This document shows, piece by piece, positions 1-7,307 of a stretch of 64,000 nt of DNA (its first letter is position 1; every line of letters starts with the position of its first letter). Made by a program: the position numbers and the translations under genes. The stretch covers positions 11,519 through 75,518 of the forward strand of contig CBDAFL010000308.1 in assembly GCA_965195225.1 (NCBI GenBank), given 5' to 3'. This stretch comes from JAHIKV01 sp965195225. Its GTDB lineage: Bacteria; Planctomycetota; Planctomycetia; Pirellulales; Thermoguttaceae. The notes below the pieces were generated by a model. The model saw only the letters and a program-made list of their open reading frames with translations, was not told the DNA's origin and did not search any database.

Positions 1-145
1 CCGTATTATGTTTTCCCTCGGACCAATCGCGGATGTTGTGCAGCCGCACGTCGACCAGCCCCGACTGGATTGCCCGCTTCAACAGACTTTCGCCCAAATA
101 TCCCGGAAAGATGTCGGGAAAAAGGGTCAGGATGTCGAAACGCAT
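1..145 (-). CDS. trmD: tRNA (guanine-37-N1)-methyltransferase, 5' part only
   Basis: Only about the first 48 codons lie in the window; the gene runs off the left edge. The translation begins MRFDILTLFPDIFPGYL and continues with SLLKRAIQSGLVDVRLHNIR, the typical N-terminus of TrmD, which methylates G37 beside the anticodon using S-adenosylmethionine in a trefoil-knot fold. The ATG starts 9 nt after the rpsP stop, so the two are very likely co-transcribed. In many bacteria rimM lies between rpsP and trmD; it is absent here. The identification rests on the N-terminus and the neighbours; the SAM-binding knot is outside the window. Confidence 0.93.
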   Translation of the reverse strand, partial: MRFDILTLFPDIFPGYLGESLLKRAIQSGLVDVRLHNIRDWSEGKHNT

Positions 146-154
146 GGCGGGCAA

Positions 155-691
155 TCAACTCTCTTGTTCGGTGGTGGACGCTTCTTCCCGCGGCTCTTCC
201 GCGGCGGGCTTGGGACTATCCTCGACCGGCTGTTCGGTTGTTTCCTCGGCGACCGCGACGGGAGTTTCCTCGGCGGGCGCGGCGGGAGTTTCCTCAGCGA
301 CCGCGGCGGGAGTTTCCTCGGCGACCGCGGCGGGCTTCGGCGTTTTGGGCATCGGCGTTTTGGGCATCGGCGCCTGAGGCTCGGGCCGACGACGGCTCTG
401 GGCCAGCCGGTCCAACGCGACTTGCTGGGCAGCCATGTGCGTTCCCTTCTCGCCGTATTTCTTAATCAGCACCCGCACCTTGTCCGACGGTTGGGCGCCC
501 ACGCTCAACCAATGGGTGATCCGCTCGCCGTTGAGCACCGCTCGGGCATCGGTATCGGATATCATCGGGTCGTAGGTACCCAACTCTTCCAACACTCGGC
601 CGTCGCGAGGCCGGCGAATGTCCATTGCGCAGATCCGAAAGTAGGGCCGGTGTTTCCGGCCGAACTTCTTCAGTCGAATTCGTACTGACAC
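155..691 (-). CDS. rpsP: 30S ribosomal protein S16 with long repetitive acidic tail
   Basis: A component of the small ribosomal subunit that binds 16S rRNA. The first ~85 residues (MSVRIRLKKFGRKHRPYFRI, then a DPMISDTDARAVLNGERITHWL stretch in short form DARAVLNGERITHWL) match S16 throughout. The protein is 178 aa, about twice the usual 80-100 aa. The extra ~90 residues are an Ala/Pro/Glu-rich tail built from repeats of KTPMP and of the octapeptide EETPAAVA, ending in acidic SEEP/TTEQES-like sequence. The tail is probably disordered. The gene sits 44 nt after ffh and 9 nt before trmD, so it belongs to a translation/secretion operon. Confidence 0.96.
   Translation of the reverse strand: MSVRIRLKKFGRKHRPYFRICAMDIRRPRDGRVLEELGTYDPMISDTDARAVLNGERITHWLSVGAQPSDKVRVLIKKYGEKGTHMAAQQVALDRLAQSRRRPEPQAPMPKTPMPKTPKPAAVAEETPAAVAEETPAAPAEETPVAVAEETTEQPVEDSPKPAAEEPREEASTTEQES
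241..336. repeat. 24-bp tandem repeat (4 units) inside rpsP
   Basis: Four adjacent 24-nt units (241-264, 265-288, 289-312, 313-336), each starting tttcctcggcg or tttcctcagcg, encode the octapeptide repeat EETPxAVA of the S16 tail. Length is a multiple of three, so unit gain or loss would keep the frame. Confidence 0.9.
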
Positions 692-735
692 GCGTTTCTC
701 CTCTTGAAGTTCTTGTTTACGGAGTTTTTAGTTGA

Positions 736-2214
736 CTATTTTTTCCTTACATCGCGTTTTTTTCGTCGTATCTCTCGTTCCCGCTCTTTCCTCAATTTCG
801 CGCGTTCCTTTGGTGCGAGCCGTTTGCCGGTGCTGACTTTCTGTTTGGAAAGTTTCCCGCCGGGGTTCATCATGCCGCCCTTGGAGATGTCCTGCATCGC
901 CTTCATTCGGTCGCGGACACCCATGCCGGACATGCGTTTCATCATGTCGGCCATGCCGTCGAACTGCTTGACCAACTCGTTGACTTCGTGCGGTTCGACT
1001 CCGGCCCCGGCGGCGATGCGGCGGCGGCGGCTCTGATCGACCACCTTCGACGGGTTGCGTCGTTCGTCGGGTGTCATCGAGTCGATGATTCCCGCCAGGC
1101 GGCGCATGTCCTTTTCGGCGTCAACATCGCCCAGCATGTCGCTCATGTCCCCCATGCCAGGCAACATGCCCATGATCTTGTTCATCGGCCCGAGCTTCTT
1201 CGTCTGCCCGAGCATTTTCTTGAAATCGTCGAGGGTGAACTCGCCTTTGCGGAGCCGGGCTTCCTGCTCGGCCATCTCATCCTGGTCGAAGCGCTCCTGC
1301 GCCTGTTCGACCAGCGTGAGCACGTCGCCCATGCCGAGGATGCGCCCGGTCATGCGGTCGGGATGGAACTCCTCCAGGGCGTCGAGATGCTCGCCGACGC
1401 CGACGAACTTGATCGGTACGCCGGTGACGGCTTTGACCGACAGCGCCGCGCCGCCGCGGGCGTCGCCGTCTAGCTTGGTCATGATCACGCCGTCCAGTTC
1501 CAGCGCTTCGTTGAACACCTTGGCGCTGTTGACCGCGTCCTGACCGGTCATCGCGTCGACGACCAGATACACCTGATCGGGTCCGATACGGCGGTCGATC
1601 AACGAAAGCTGTTCCATCAACTCGACGTCGACGTGCAATCGCCCGGCGGTGTCGAGGATCACCACGTCGGCGTCGGAGGCCTTGGCGTGTTTGACGGCGG
1701 CGTGGCACAGTGCCACGGGGTCTTTCGCGCCGAGGTCGGCGTAGACCGGAATGTCGAGTTGTTCGCCGAGCACCTGCAACTGCTTGATGGCGGCGGGGCG
1801 CTGGAGGTCGGCCGCCACGAGCATCGGCTTCTTGCCGCGCTGATGGATCATTCGCCCCAGCTTGCCGCAGGTGGTCGTCTTGCCGGAGCCTTGCAAGCCG
1901 CAGAGCATCAACACCGAGACGTCGCCGCGTAGATGGAGCGAATGGTCGACCGGTCCCATCAGGTCGACCAATTCCCGCCCGACGATGCCGATAAGCTGCT
2001 GGGTTGGATCGAGCGACTTGAGCACGGATTCGCCGACGGCCTGCTCGCCGACTCGTTCCATGAAGTCCTTGACGACCGGCAGACTGACGTCGGCTTCGAG
2101 CAAAGCCCGTTGCACCAACCGCAGTCCGTCGCGCATGTTCGACTCGGTGAGCTTGCCGCGTCCCCGCAGGGTTTTTAGCGCCGAACTCAGATTTTGCTGG
2201 AGCGACTCGAACAT
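736..2214 (-). CDS. ffh: Signal recognition particle protein (SRP54)
   Basis: The GTPase that binds signal sequences of nascent membrane proteins and, with 4.5S RNA and FtsY, delivers ribosomes to the translocon. The 492-aa protein has the usual layout: N-terminal helical bundle (MFESLQQNLSSALKTLRGRG), G domain with P-loop GLQGSGKTTTCGKLG near residue 108, DTAGRLHVD near 190, and TKLDGDARGGAALS near 250, then a methionine-rich M domain from about residue 300 with MGMLPGMGDM and a Lys/Arg-rich tail. Start ATG fits the family. It is the first gene of ffh-rpsP-trmD. Confidence 0.97.
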   Translation of the reverse strand: MFESLQQNLSSALKTLRGRGKLTESNMRDGLRLVQRALLEADVSLPVVKDFMERVGEQAVGESVLKSLDPTQQLIGIVGRELVDLMGPVDHSLHLRGDVSVLMLCGLQGSGKTTTCGKLGRMIHQRGKKPMLVAADLQRPAAIKQLQVLGEQLDIPVYADLGAKDPVALCHAAVKHAKASDADVVILDTAGRLHVDVELMEQLSLIDRRIGPDQVYLVVDAMTGQDAVNSAKVFNEALELDGVIMTKLDGDARGGAALSVKAVTGVPIKFVGVGEHLDALEEFHPDRMTGRILGMGDVLTLVEQAQERFDQDEMAEQEARLRKGEFTLDDFKKMLGQTKKLGPMNKIMGMLPGMGDMSDMLGDVDAEKDMRRLAGIIDSMTPDERRNPSKVVDQSRRRRIAAGAGVEPHEVNELVKQFDGMADMMKRMSGMGVRDRMKAMQDISKGGMMNPGGKLSKQKVSTGKRLAPKERAKLRKEREREIRRKKRDVRKK

Positions 2215-2581
2215 GGAAATGCGCGCTTAACGACCGAGACCCCACTCCCTTTGAGAAGGGGGCACCCAAATGATAATCCCTTATCTTAGCGAACAGAGTG
2301 GCATTTTAGCAATGCGGTCCCCGCGAAACATTTGCGTCTTATTTGTCTTGGATATGTTGCGAAGCACATCCGCCCCCTTATTGGAGGGTGGACCTGGTCA
2401 GAAAATGCCTGGACTGCTGTTCTGTTGGGGGGTGCGCGGATGGCCGTGGAACGAATAGTGTTTAGCCCGCATTTTTCACCAAGGCGGGGCAGACACATCG
2501 AATTACATCCATTATTCCTGCTGTCACACGGGATTCCGCGTTCAATTCGCATGTCAAGCGAAATCCGTCAAAATACCGAAG
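2215..2581. other. Gene-free region between divergent ffh and DUF1573 gene
   Basis: About 370 bp carrying the promoters of two divergent genes. A short dyad (ccctttgagaaggg) lies just upstream of ffh. Short open frames on both strands show no recognisable protein. I looked for an SRP RNA here because ffh is adjacent, but the conserved GGAAG/AGCA loop is missing. Confidence 0.5.
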
Positions 2582-2610
2582 TTGACACGTTCGGCGGAAG
2601 AACCTAGATT
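2582..2610 (+). promoter_or_regulatory. Predicted sigma-70-type promoter for the DUF1573 gene
   Basis: TTGACA at 2582-2587 and TAGATT at 2605-2610 are separated by 17 bp, the optimal spacing. Transcription would start near 2617, 35 nt before the ATG at 2652. Confidence 0.6.
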
Positions 2611-2651
2611 TTCGCGGAACATGATGCACCTTCTAGATTTACGGAGCTTCA

Positions 2652-3644
2652 ATGATATTGCGCAAGATTGGCCTCGGAGGGATTATTCTGGTCTTGGCTT
2701 GCTCGCCCTGTTTCGGCCAAGGGTGGGCAAAGAGGATGTTCAAGACGACGGAACACGATTTTGGCGCCGTTGCCCATGGCTCAAAGACCGAGTACCGGTT
2801 CGTTTTCGAGAACATCTACCTCGAAGACATCCATATTACCAACGCCCACACGAGTTGCAGTTGCTCGAGTGTGCGGGTTGAAACCCCCTTGGTCAAGACA
2901 TACGAGCAGGGTGCGATCGTCGTTCACTTCAACACGGACTCGTTTCGCGGTCAACGTGGGGCGACGATCACCGTGACCATCGACAGGCCGTTCCCCGCCG
3001 AGGTGCAACTGCACGTGCGCGGTTACATTCGCGGCGACGTGTCGGTCGAACCCGGCAGCGTGGAACTCGGCTCGATCGACCAGGGCAACGCGGTAGATTG
3101 GAATCTGTCGGTCACGCACGCCGGCAACGGCAACTGGCAGATTCTCGACGTGAAGAGTTCCAACCCGCACATTTCGGCCGAAGCGGTGGAAACCGGCCGC
3201 AACTACGGAAACGTCTCTTACGCCTTGAAAGTCCACGTCGACGCCAGCGCGCCGGCCGGATACCTCAACGACCACATAATGCTGGTCACCAACGACGGCC
3301 GCGCCGGGCAAATCCCCGTGTTGGTCGAAGGTCGAATATTGCCCGGCATCTCGGTTAGTCCCACCGCGTTGTTCATGGGCGTGGTTCAGTCTGGCCAGAA
3401 AGTGACCAAGCAACTTGTCGTTAAGGGAAAGAGGCCGTTCCGCATCCTTGACATCTCCTGCGACGACGAGTCGTTTCAGTTTCAGACCTCGGCCGACGGG
3501 CCGCCGAAGAAGCTGCACCTGATTCCGGTGACGTTTCAGGCCGGCGACGAGGCCGGCAAGGTGGCCGAGACGATCCGGATCACGACCGATCAGGGCGAGA
3601 CGACGCCCGAGCTGACGGCCTACGCGATAGTAGCGGAACAATAA
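2652..3644 (+). CDS. Secreted DUF1573 domain protein
   Basis: 330-aa protein with a cleavable signal peptide (MILRKIGLGGIILVLACSPC, probable cleavage after CFGQG). The segment after it, with EHDFGAVAHGSKTEYRFVFEN followed by the TSCSCSS cysteine motif, is the hallmark of DUF1573, an Ig-like/ASH-type beta-sandwich found in secreted proteins of Planctomycetes and Bacteroidetes. Two further beta-rich repeats follow, around residues 130-220 and 225-330. The domain may bind partner proteins or surface components; its biochemical role is not established. It has its own promoter upstream and faces feoB convergently. Confidence 0.85.
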   Translation: MILRKIGLGGIILVLACSPCFGQGWAKRMFKTTEHDFGAVAHGSKTEYRFVFENIYLEDIHITNAHTSCSCSSVRVETPLVKTYEQGAIVVHFNTDSFRGQRGATITVTIDRPFPAEVQLHVRGYIRGDVSVEPGSVELGSIDQGNAVDWNLSVTHAGNGNWQILDVKSSNPHISAEAVETGRNYGNVSYALKVHVDASAPAGYLNDHIMLVTNDGRAGQIPVLVEGRILPGISVSPTALFMGVVQSGQKVTKQLVVKGKRPFRILDISCDDESFQFQTSADGPPKKLHLIPVTFQAGDEAGKVAETIRITTDQGETTPELTAYAIVAEQ

Positions 3645-3713
3645 CTCGTCTCACGTGTCGTAATAGCCCGACCGGCGCGAGCGACATAATGAAAGCTCAC
3701 GAGAAATAGTCGC

Positions 3714-3736
3714 AGGACAGGTTGCCAACCTGTCCT
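3714..3736. repeat. Palindrome family A (GACAGGTTG type), isolated copy
   Basis: Perfect 11+1+11 palindrome with core GACAGGTTGCCAACCTGTC, between the convergent ends of the DUF1573 gene and feoB. The same core occurs eight more times at 21.87-22.83 kb around and inside a REP-associated transposase gene. Confidence 0.9.
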
Positions 3737-3743
3737 ACGCTCG

Positions 3744-6035
3744 TCACCCCGCGATCCAAGTGCCCACTTGATAGGTGACAAAGGCGGCCGCGTAGGCCAA
3801 TGCGGTCATGTAGGAGAAGGTGAACGCCGGCCAGCGCCAACTGTTCGTCTCGCGGCGGATCACCGCCAACGTGGCCGCGCATTGGGCGCAGAGAGCGAAG
3901 AAAACCATGATCGACAGGGCCACGGGCAGGTTGTAGACCGGCCGGTCCGTGCCGTCCCAGGTGGCCTGCCGGAGTTTTTCGGACCATCGTCGGTCGTCCG
4001 GCCCCGGCTTGTCTTCCAGGTGGTACATCACGCCCATCGTGGCCACGACCAGTTCGCGGGCCGGCAGCGAGGCGATCACCGCGCAGCCGATGCGCCAGTC
4101 CCATCCCAACGGCTTGACGACCGGTTCGATCACCTGGCCCGCCCGGCCCAGATAACTGTTTCGCTGTTGCTCCTGGTGAGTGGCGTTCGGATCGTGGGGG
4201 AAGTAGAGTGCCGCCCAAACCAGGATCGAGACCAGCAGGATCAGCGTGCCCGCGCAACGGAGGAACATCCAGCCGCGTTCGGCCATGCGCATGAACACCG
4301 TCCGTGGCGAGGGCCACTTGTAGCCGGGCAATTCCATCACGAACGGCGGCGTCTCGCCGCGAAGCAGCGTGCGCTTGAACACGGTGGCGAATATCACCGC
4401 CGTGACGATCCCCAGCAGATACAAACCGGCGAGGGTCAGGCCTTGCAGGTTCAGCAGCCCGCCCAAGTAGCTATGAGCCGGAACGAAAGCGGCGATCAGC
4501 ATGGCGTAGATCGGCAGCCGGGCCGAACAGGTCAACAGCGGGGCCACCAGAATTGTCGTCAGCCGGTCTCGCTCGTTCTCGATCACCCGCGTGGCCATGA
4601 TCCCCGGCACGGCGCAGGCGAACGACGAAAGCAGGGGGATGAACGACTTCCCGCTGAGTCCCACCCGCGCCATCATCCGGTCCATCAGGTACGCGGTTCG
4701 GGCCATGTATCCGCAATCTTCCAGCAAGGCGAGGAAGGCGAACAGCACGAGGATTTGCGGCAGGAACATCAGCACGGCCCCCACGCCGCCGATCACTCCG
4801 TCGACCATCAGGCTGCGCAGCGCCACTTCGACCATGTGCGCCTCGACCCATCCGCCGGCGGCGCCGGTGAGGGTTTCGATCCACTCCATCGCCGGTCGCG
4901 CCCAAACGAACACCGATTGAAACACGATCAACATCACCGCGGCGAAAATCAGGGCGCCGAAGAATCGATGCGTCACCACGCGGTCGATGCGGTCGCTAGT
5001 TGTCGTCTTGTAGTGCCCCGGTTCGACGACCACCCCATCCAGCACGCGGCGTGCCCAATCGTATCGGGCGGAGGTCTCAACCCCCGGGGCGGGCGTACCG
5101 GCGGCCGCCAATCTCTTTCGCGCCGCTACGAGGCGACTTGCCCAACGGCCGTCCGGATCCTTCAGCAACGTCCGCTGCAAGTAACCGTTGGTGTCCAGCA
5201 GCAACCGCCTTACCAGACATCGGGGCAACGGGCCTCCGGCCGCGTGGTTGGACTCCTCGGCCAGTTCCGATTCGAGCGAGGCGACTTCCGCCTCGAACTC
5301 GTCGGGCAACGGTGTTGAGTGGACGCGAGCGGCGTCCGGGTCCATTGCCGCGGTGCCCGTCGTGTCCTCGCCGCAATCTTCCGGCCGGCCGGTTGCCCCG
5401 CAACGAAGGCACCTGTCGGGAAGAATGTTAAGAGGAACATCACTGCTCAAGCCCATTCGTTGCAACGGGTGGGTTTTGCCGGCCGACCCCGCTATGTCGC
5501 CGATCGCGCCGGCTGCCACGTCGGCCAACACCGCTTTGAGCTGCGGCAAACCTATCCGGCGGTTGGCCTGGATGGGTACGACCGGAACGCCCAGTTGCCG
5601 CCGTAGCCGGGCCACGTCGATGCGGATACCCCGCCGCTCGGCTATGTCGAGCATGTTCAGCACCAGCACGACGGGCAACCCTAGTTCCAACACCTGGCTG
5701 ACCAGGTAGAAATTGCGTTCGAGGTTGCAGGCGTCGACGATGCATACCACCGCGTCCACGACGGCGGCTCCCCGCTGACGGCCGAGCAACAGATCGACCA
5801 CCACCATCTCGTCGCGCGACCGGGGCGCAAGACTGTAGAGGCCCGGCAGGTCGATCATCTCGAAACGCAGACCGGCGAATGACGTCCGTCCGGTCTTTTT
5901 CTCGACCGTAACGCCCGGATAATTGCCCACGTGCTGATGCACGCCGACCAAACCGCTGAAGAGGGTCGATTTACCCGTGTTTGGATTACCGACCAGGGCC
6001 ACGGTGAACGTGCGTGTTTTTGCGGCGGCAATCAT
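3744..6035 (-). CDS. feoB: Ferrous iron transport protein B
   Basis: Inner-membrane Fe2+ transporter with a cytoplasmic GTPase domain. The 763-aa protein starts with a G domain: G1 VGNPNTGKST at ~15-24, G2 NYPGVTVEKK, G3 DLPGLYSL near 60, G4 NMLD near 133. Transmembrane helices begin near residue 350 and include two Gate regions, with SFACAVPGIMATR in the first. Between the G domain and the membrane part lies an unusual segment with RCLRCGATGRPEDCGED (residues ~210-230), a Cys-x2-Cys plus a third Cys that could bind metal. feoA is 40 nt upstream on the same strand. No FeoC-like gene is seen. Confidence 0.96.
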   Translation of the reverse strand: MIAAAKTRTFTVALVGNPNTGKSTLFSGLVGVHQHVGNYPGVTVEKKTGRTSFAGLRFEMIDLPGLYSLAPRSRDEMVVVDLLLGRQRGAAVVDAVVCIVDACNLERNFYLVSQVLELGLPVVLVLNMLDIAERRGIRIDVARLRRQLGVPVVPIQANRRIGLPQLKAVLADVAAGAIGDIAGSAGKTHPLQRMGLSSDVPLNILPDRCLRCGATGRPEDCGEDTTGTAAMDPDAARVHSTPLPDEFEAEVASLESELAEESNHAAGGPLPRCLVRRLLLDTNGYLQRTLLKDPDGRWASRLVAARKRLAAAGTPAPGVETSARYDWARRVLDGVVVEPGHYKTTTSDRIDRVVTHRFFGALIFAAVMLIVFQSVFVWARPAMEWIETLTGAAGGWVEAHMVEVALRSLMVDGVIGGVGAVLMFLPQILVLFAFLALLEDCGYMARTAYLMDRMMARVGLSGKSFIPLLSSFACAVPGIMATRVIENERDRLTTILVAPLLTCSARLPIYAMLIAAFVPAHSYLGGLLNLQGLTLAGLYLLGIVTAVIFATVFKRTLLRGETPPFVMELPGYKWPSPRTVFMRMAERGWMFLRCAGTLILLVSILVWAALYFPHDPNATHQEQQRNSYLGRAGQVIEPVVKPLGWDWRIGCAVIASLPARELVVATMGVMYHLEDKPGPDDRRWSEKLRQATWDGTDRPVYNLPVALSIMVFFALCAQCAATLAVIRRETNSWRWPAFTFSYMTALAYAAAFVTYQVGTWIAG

Positions 6036-6075
6036 GAATTAGATATAAATCCGCGACCGGTGGCCGCGGGCTTTT

Positions 6076-6318
6076 TTACATCGGCTCGACCAATACCTCC
6101 AACAGCCCGTCGGCGCGGAGGCAAACCTTGTTCCCGGACAAACGAACAATACATGGGTTGCCGGGGCGGAACATTTCTATCTTCGTCCCGCTGCGCAGTC
6201 CAAATTCATCGAGCCGGTGAACGTGGTCCGAGTGGCCAACGACGCTGGTGATCCGCGCGCAGCTCCCCTCGGAAAGATTCCACAGCGGAATAGCCTCGGC
6301 GGGAGGGGTGTGCTTCAC
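6076..6318 (-). CDS. feoA: Ferrous iron transport protein A
   Basis: 80-aa SH3-like cytosolic protein that supports FeoB activity. The pattern LSEGSCARITSVVGHSDHV, then RLDEFGLRSGTKIEMFR and a hydrophobic end, fits FeoA (IPLWNLSEG start, G-L-R-x-G-T turn). It is the first gene of the feoAB operon. A large inverted repeat 32 nt upstream of the ATG is a candidate iron- or metal-responsive operator. Confidence 0.92.
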   Translation of the reverse strand: MKHTPPAEAIPLWNLSEGSCARITSVVGHSDHVHRLDEFGLRSGTKIEMFRPGNPCIVRLSGNKVCLRADGLLEVLVEPM

Positions 6319-6349
6319 TTATTGGGACCGGGAACGACCAAAGAACCGA

Positions 6350-6391
6350 AAAACCTCGCTTCATGCCACTAGTTTAACTATACGAGGTTTT
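6350..6391 (-). promoter_or_regulatory. Inverted repeat upstream of feoA, candidate metal-responsive operator
   Basis: AAAACCTCG (6350-6358) is repeated in inverted form as CGAGGTTTT (6383-6391), and a smaller dyad TAGTTTAACTA sits between them (6370-6380). On the feoA strand the spacer includes TATAGT, a plausible -10 box, so a repressor here could block transcription. The regulator (Fur, DtxR/MntR type or other) cannot be told from sequence alone. Confidence 0.45.
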
Positions 6392-6432
6392 GGTGGCCGC
6401 TACAATACCCGGCTTTTTCGCCGGTTTGCTCT

Positions 6433-6457
6433 CGTTCCCATGCTCCGCGTGGGAACG
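6433..6457. repeat. Palindrome family D (GTTCCCACGC type)
   Basis: Arms cgttcccatgc and gcgtgggaacg face each other around tcc. The same palindrome with small changes is at 9429, 18856, 41109, 42067, 46348 and 46463. Confidence 0.85.
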
Positions 6458-6528
6458 CTCGCGTTGGACGCCCCGCGTCCCGGGGGGGGACTTAGGGCCG
6501 ACGAATCAATAACTGTTGCTTTCGACCG

Positions 6529-6611
6529 GGGGTGGCACGTCCCTGAGCGCAGCGAAGGGCGTGGTACACGGCCAAACCACGCCCTTCGCTGCGCTCAGGG
6601 ACGTGCCACCC
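6529..6611. repeat. Long palindrome family G (36-bp arms)
   Basis: The left arm begins gggtggcacgtccctgagcg (6529) and is repeated almost exactly in reverse complement up to 6611 around an about 10-bp loop. A second copy with different loop sequence lies at 60513-60593 beside tadZ. It is downstream of neither gene as a classic terminator: no T-run follows. Confidence 0.9.
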
Positions 6612-6622
6612 TCATTGGGATT

Positions 6623-7156
6623 TCACCAAGTTACTGATTTGCCGGGCCTAAACGATTGTTGATCGTATATATCCCCATCGGCCGGTTCCGATTCCTTCTC
6701 GTTCATTTCGGTCGGCGGAGCGGTGATCCAGGAGATACCCGGCAGCGGAAGTTTCGGCAGGCCGACCCTATGGAACTGGGGACCGAAGTAAAACGCCAGG
6801 GCGTAGTATGCCACCAGACAGCCGCCCAGTCCGCCCGCGATCACCTCGATCGACACTTGCAGCCCCGACTTCTGTTTTCTCGGTCGCAATTGGGCGGAGG
6901 CAGGCATGGCGGGAAACCCTTCGGAAACGACCGCCGCCTCGTTTTCCTCGGAAGTCCGCCGATCGGCGCCCCCGTTCCCTGGGGACGGCTCCCGCTCCGT
7001 CGTCGAGGCCACGGGAATCAACTCGGGCGGAACCAACGCCAAGGACTCGCTCAAGACATACTCCGCCTCGCACAAGGGGCAACGCACCAACGCGGCCGAT
7101 TCCACGTCGGGTGGAATGGACACCTGTTTTTTGCAACTTGGGCAGGTGGAAATCAT
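6623..7156 (-). CDS. Zinc-ribbon protein with one membrane helix
   Basis: 177-aa protein of a type common in Planctomycetes; function unknown. The N-terminus has two Cys-x2-Cys knuckles (CPSCKKQV near residues 4-10 and CPLCEAEYVL near 26), forming a zinc ribbon of the MJ0042/zf-type. A low-complexity acidic linker follows, then one transmembrane helix around residues 105-125 (VIAGGLGGCLVAYYALAFYF). The tail after the helix is probably extracytoplasmic or cytoplasmic depending on orientation. It is a single gene between palindromic repeats. Confidence 0.75.
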   Translation of the reverse strand: MISTCPSCKKQVSIPPDVESAALVRCPLCEAEYVLSESLALVPPELIPVASTTEREPSPGNGGADRRTSEENEAAVVSEGFPAMPASAQLRPRKQKSGLQVSIEVIAGGLGGCLVAYYALAFYFGPQFHRVGLPKLPLPGISWITAPPTEMNEKESEPADGDIYDQQSFRPGKSVTW

Positions 7157-7216
7157 AGGCCAACCTCGGTTCGGTGGCGGGTGCTTTTTTGTGCCCTCGC
7201 CATACTGGTCAATAAA

Positions 7217-7278
7217 CCGTAGGACGGATTTCCCAATCCGTCCAGTTTTCGCGACGGATTAGGAAATCCGTCCTACGG
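7217..7278. repeat. Palindrome family I
   Basis: CCGTAGGACGGATTTCC (7217-7233) is repeated in exact reverse complement at 7262-7278 around a 28-bp loop that itself holds aatccgtcc and cgacggatt halves. It fills the gap between the zinc-ribbon gene promoter side and the carboxypeptidase gene. Confidence 0.85.
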
Positions 7279-7307
7279 TTTCGATCAACATATTTTAACG
7301 CGCATCC

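Noticed and set aside
2380..2470. Possible SRP RNA gene beside ffh
   Set aside because: ggtcag and cctgg resemble parts of the SRP RNA loop, but the GGAAG and AGCA conserved bases and the long helix are missing.
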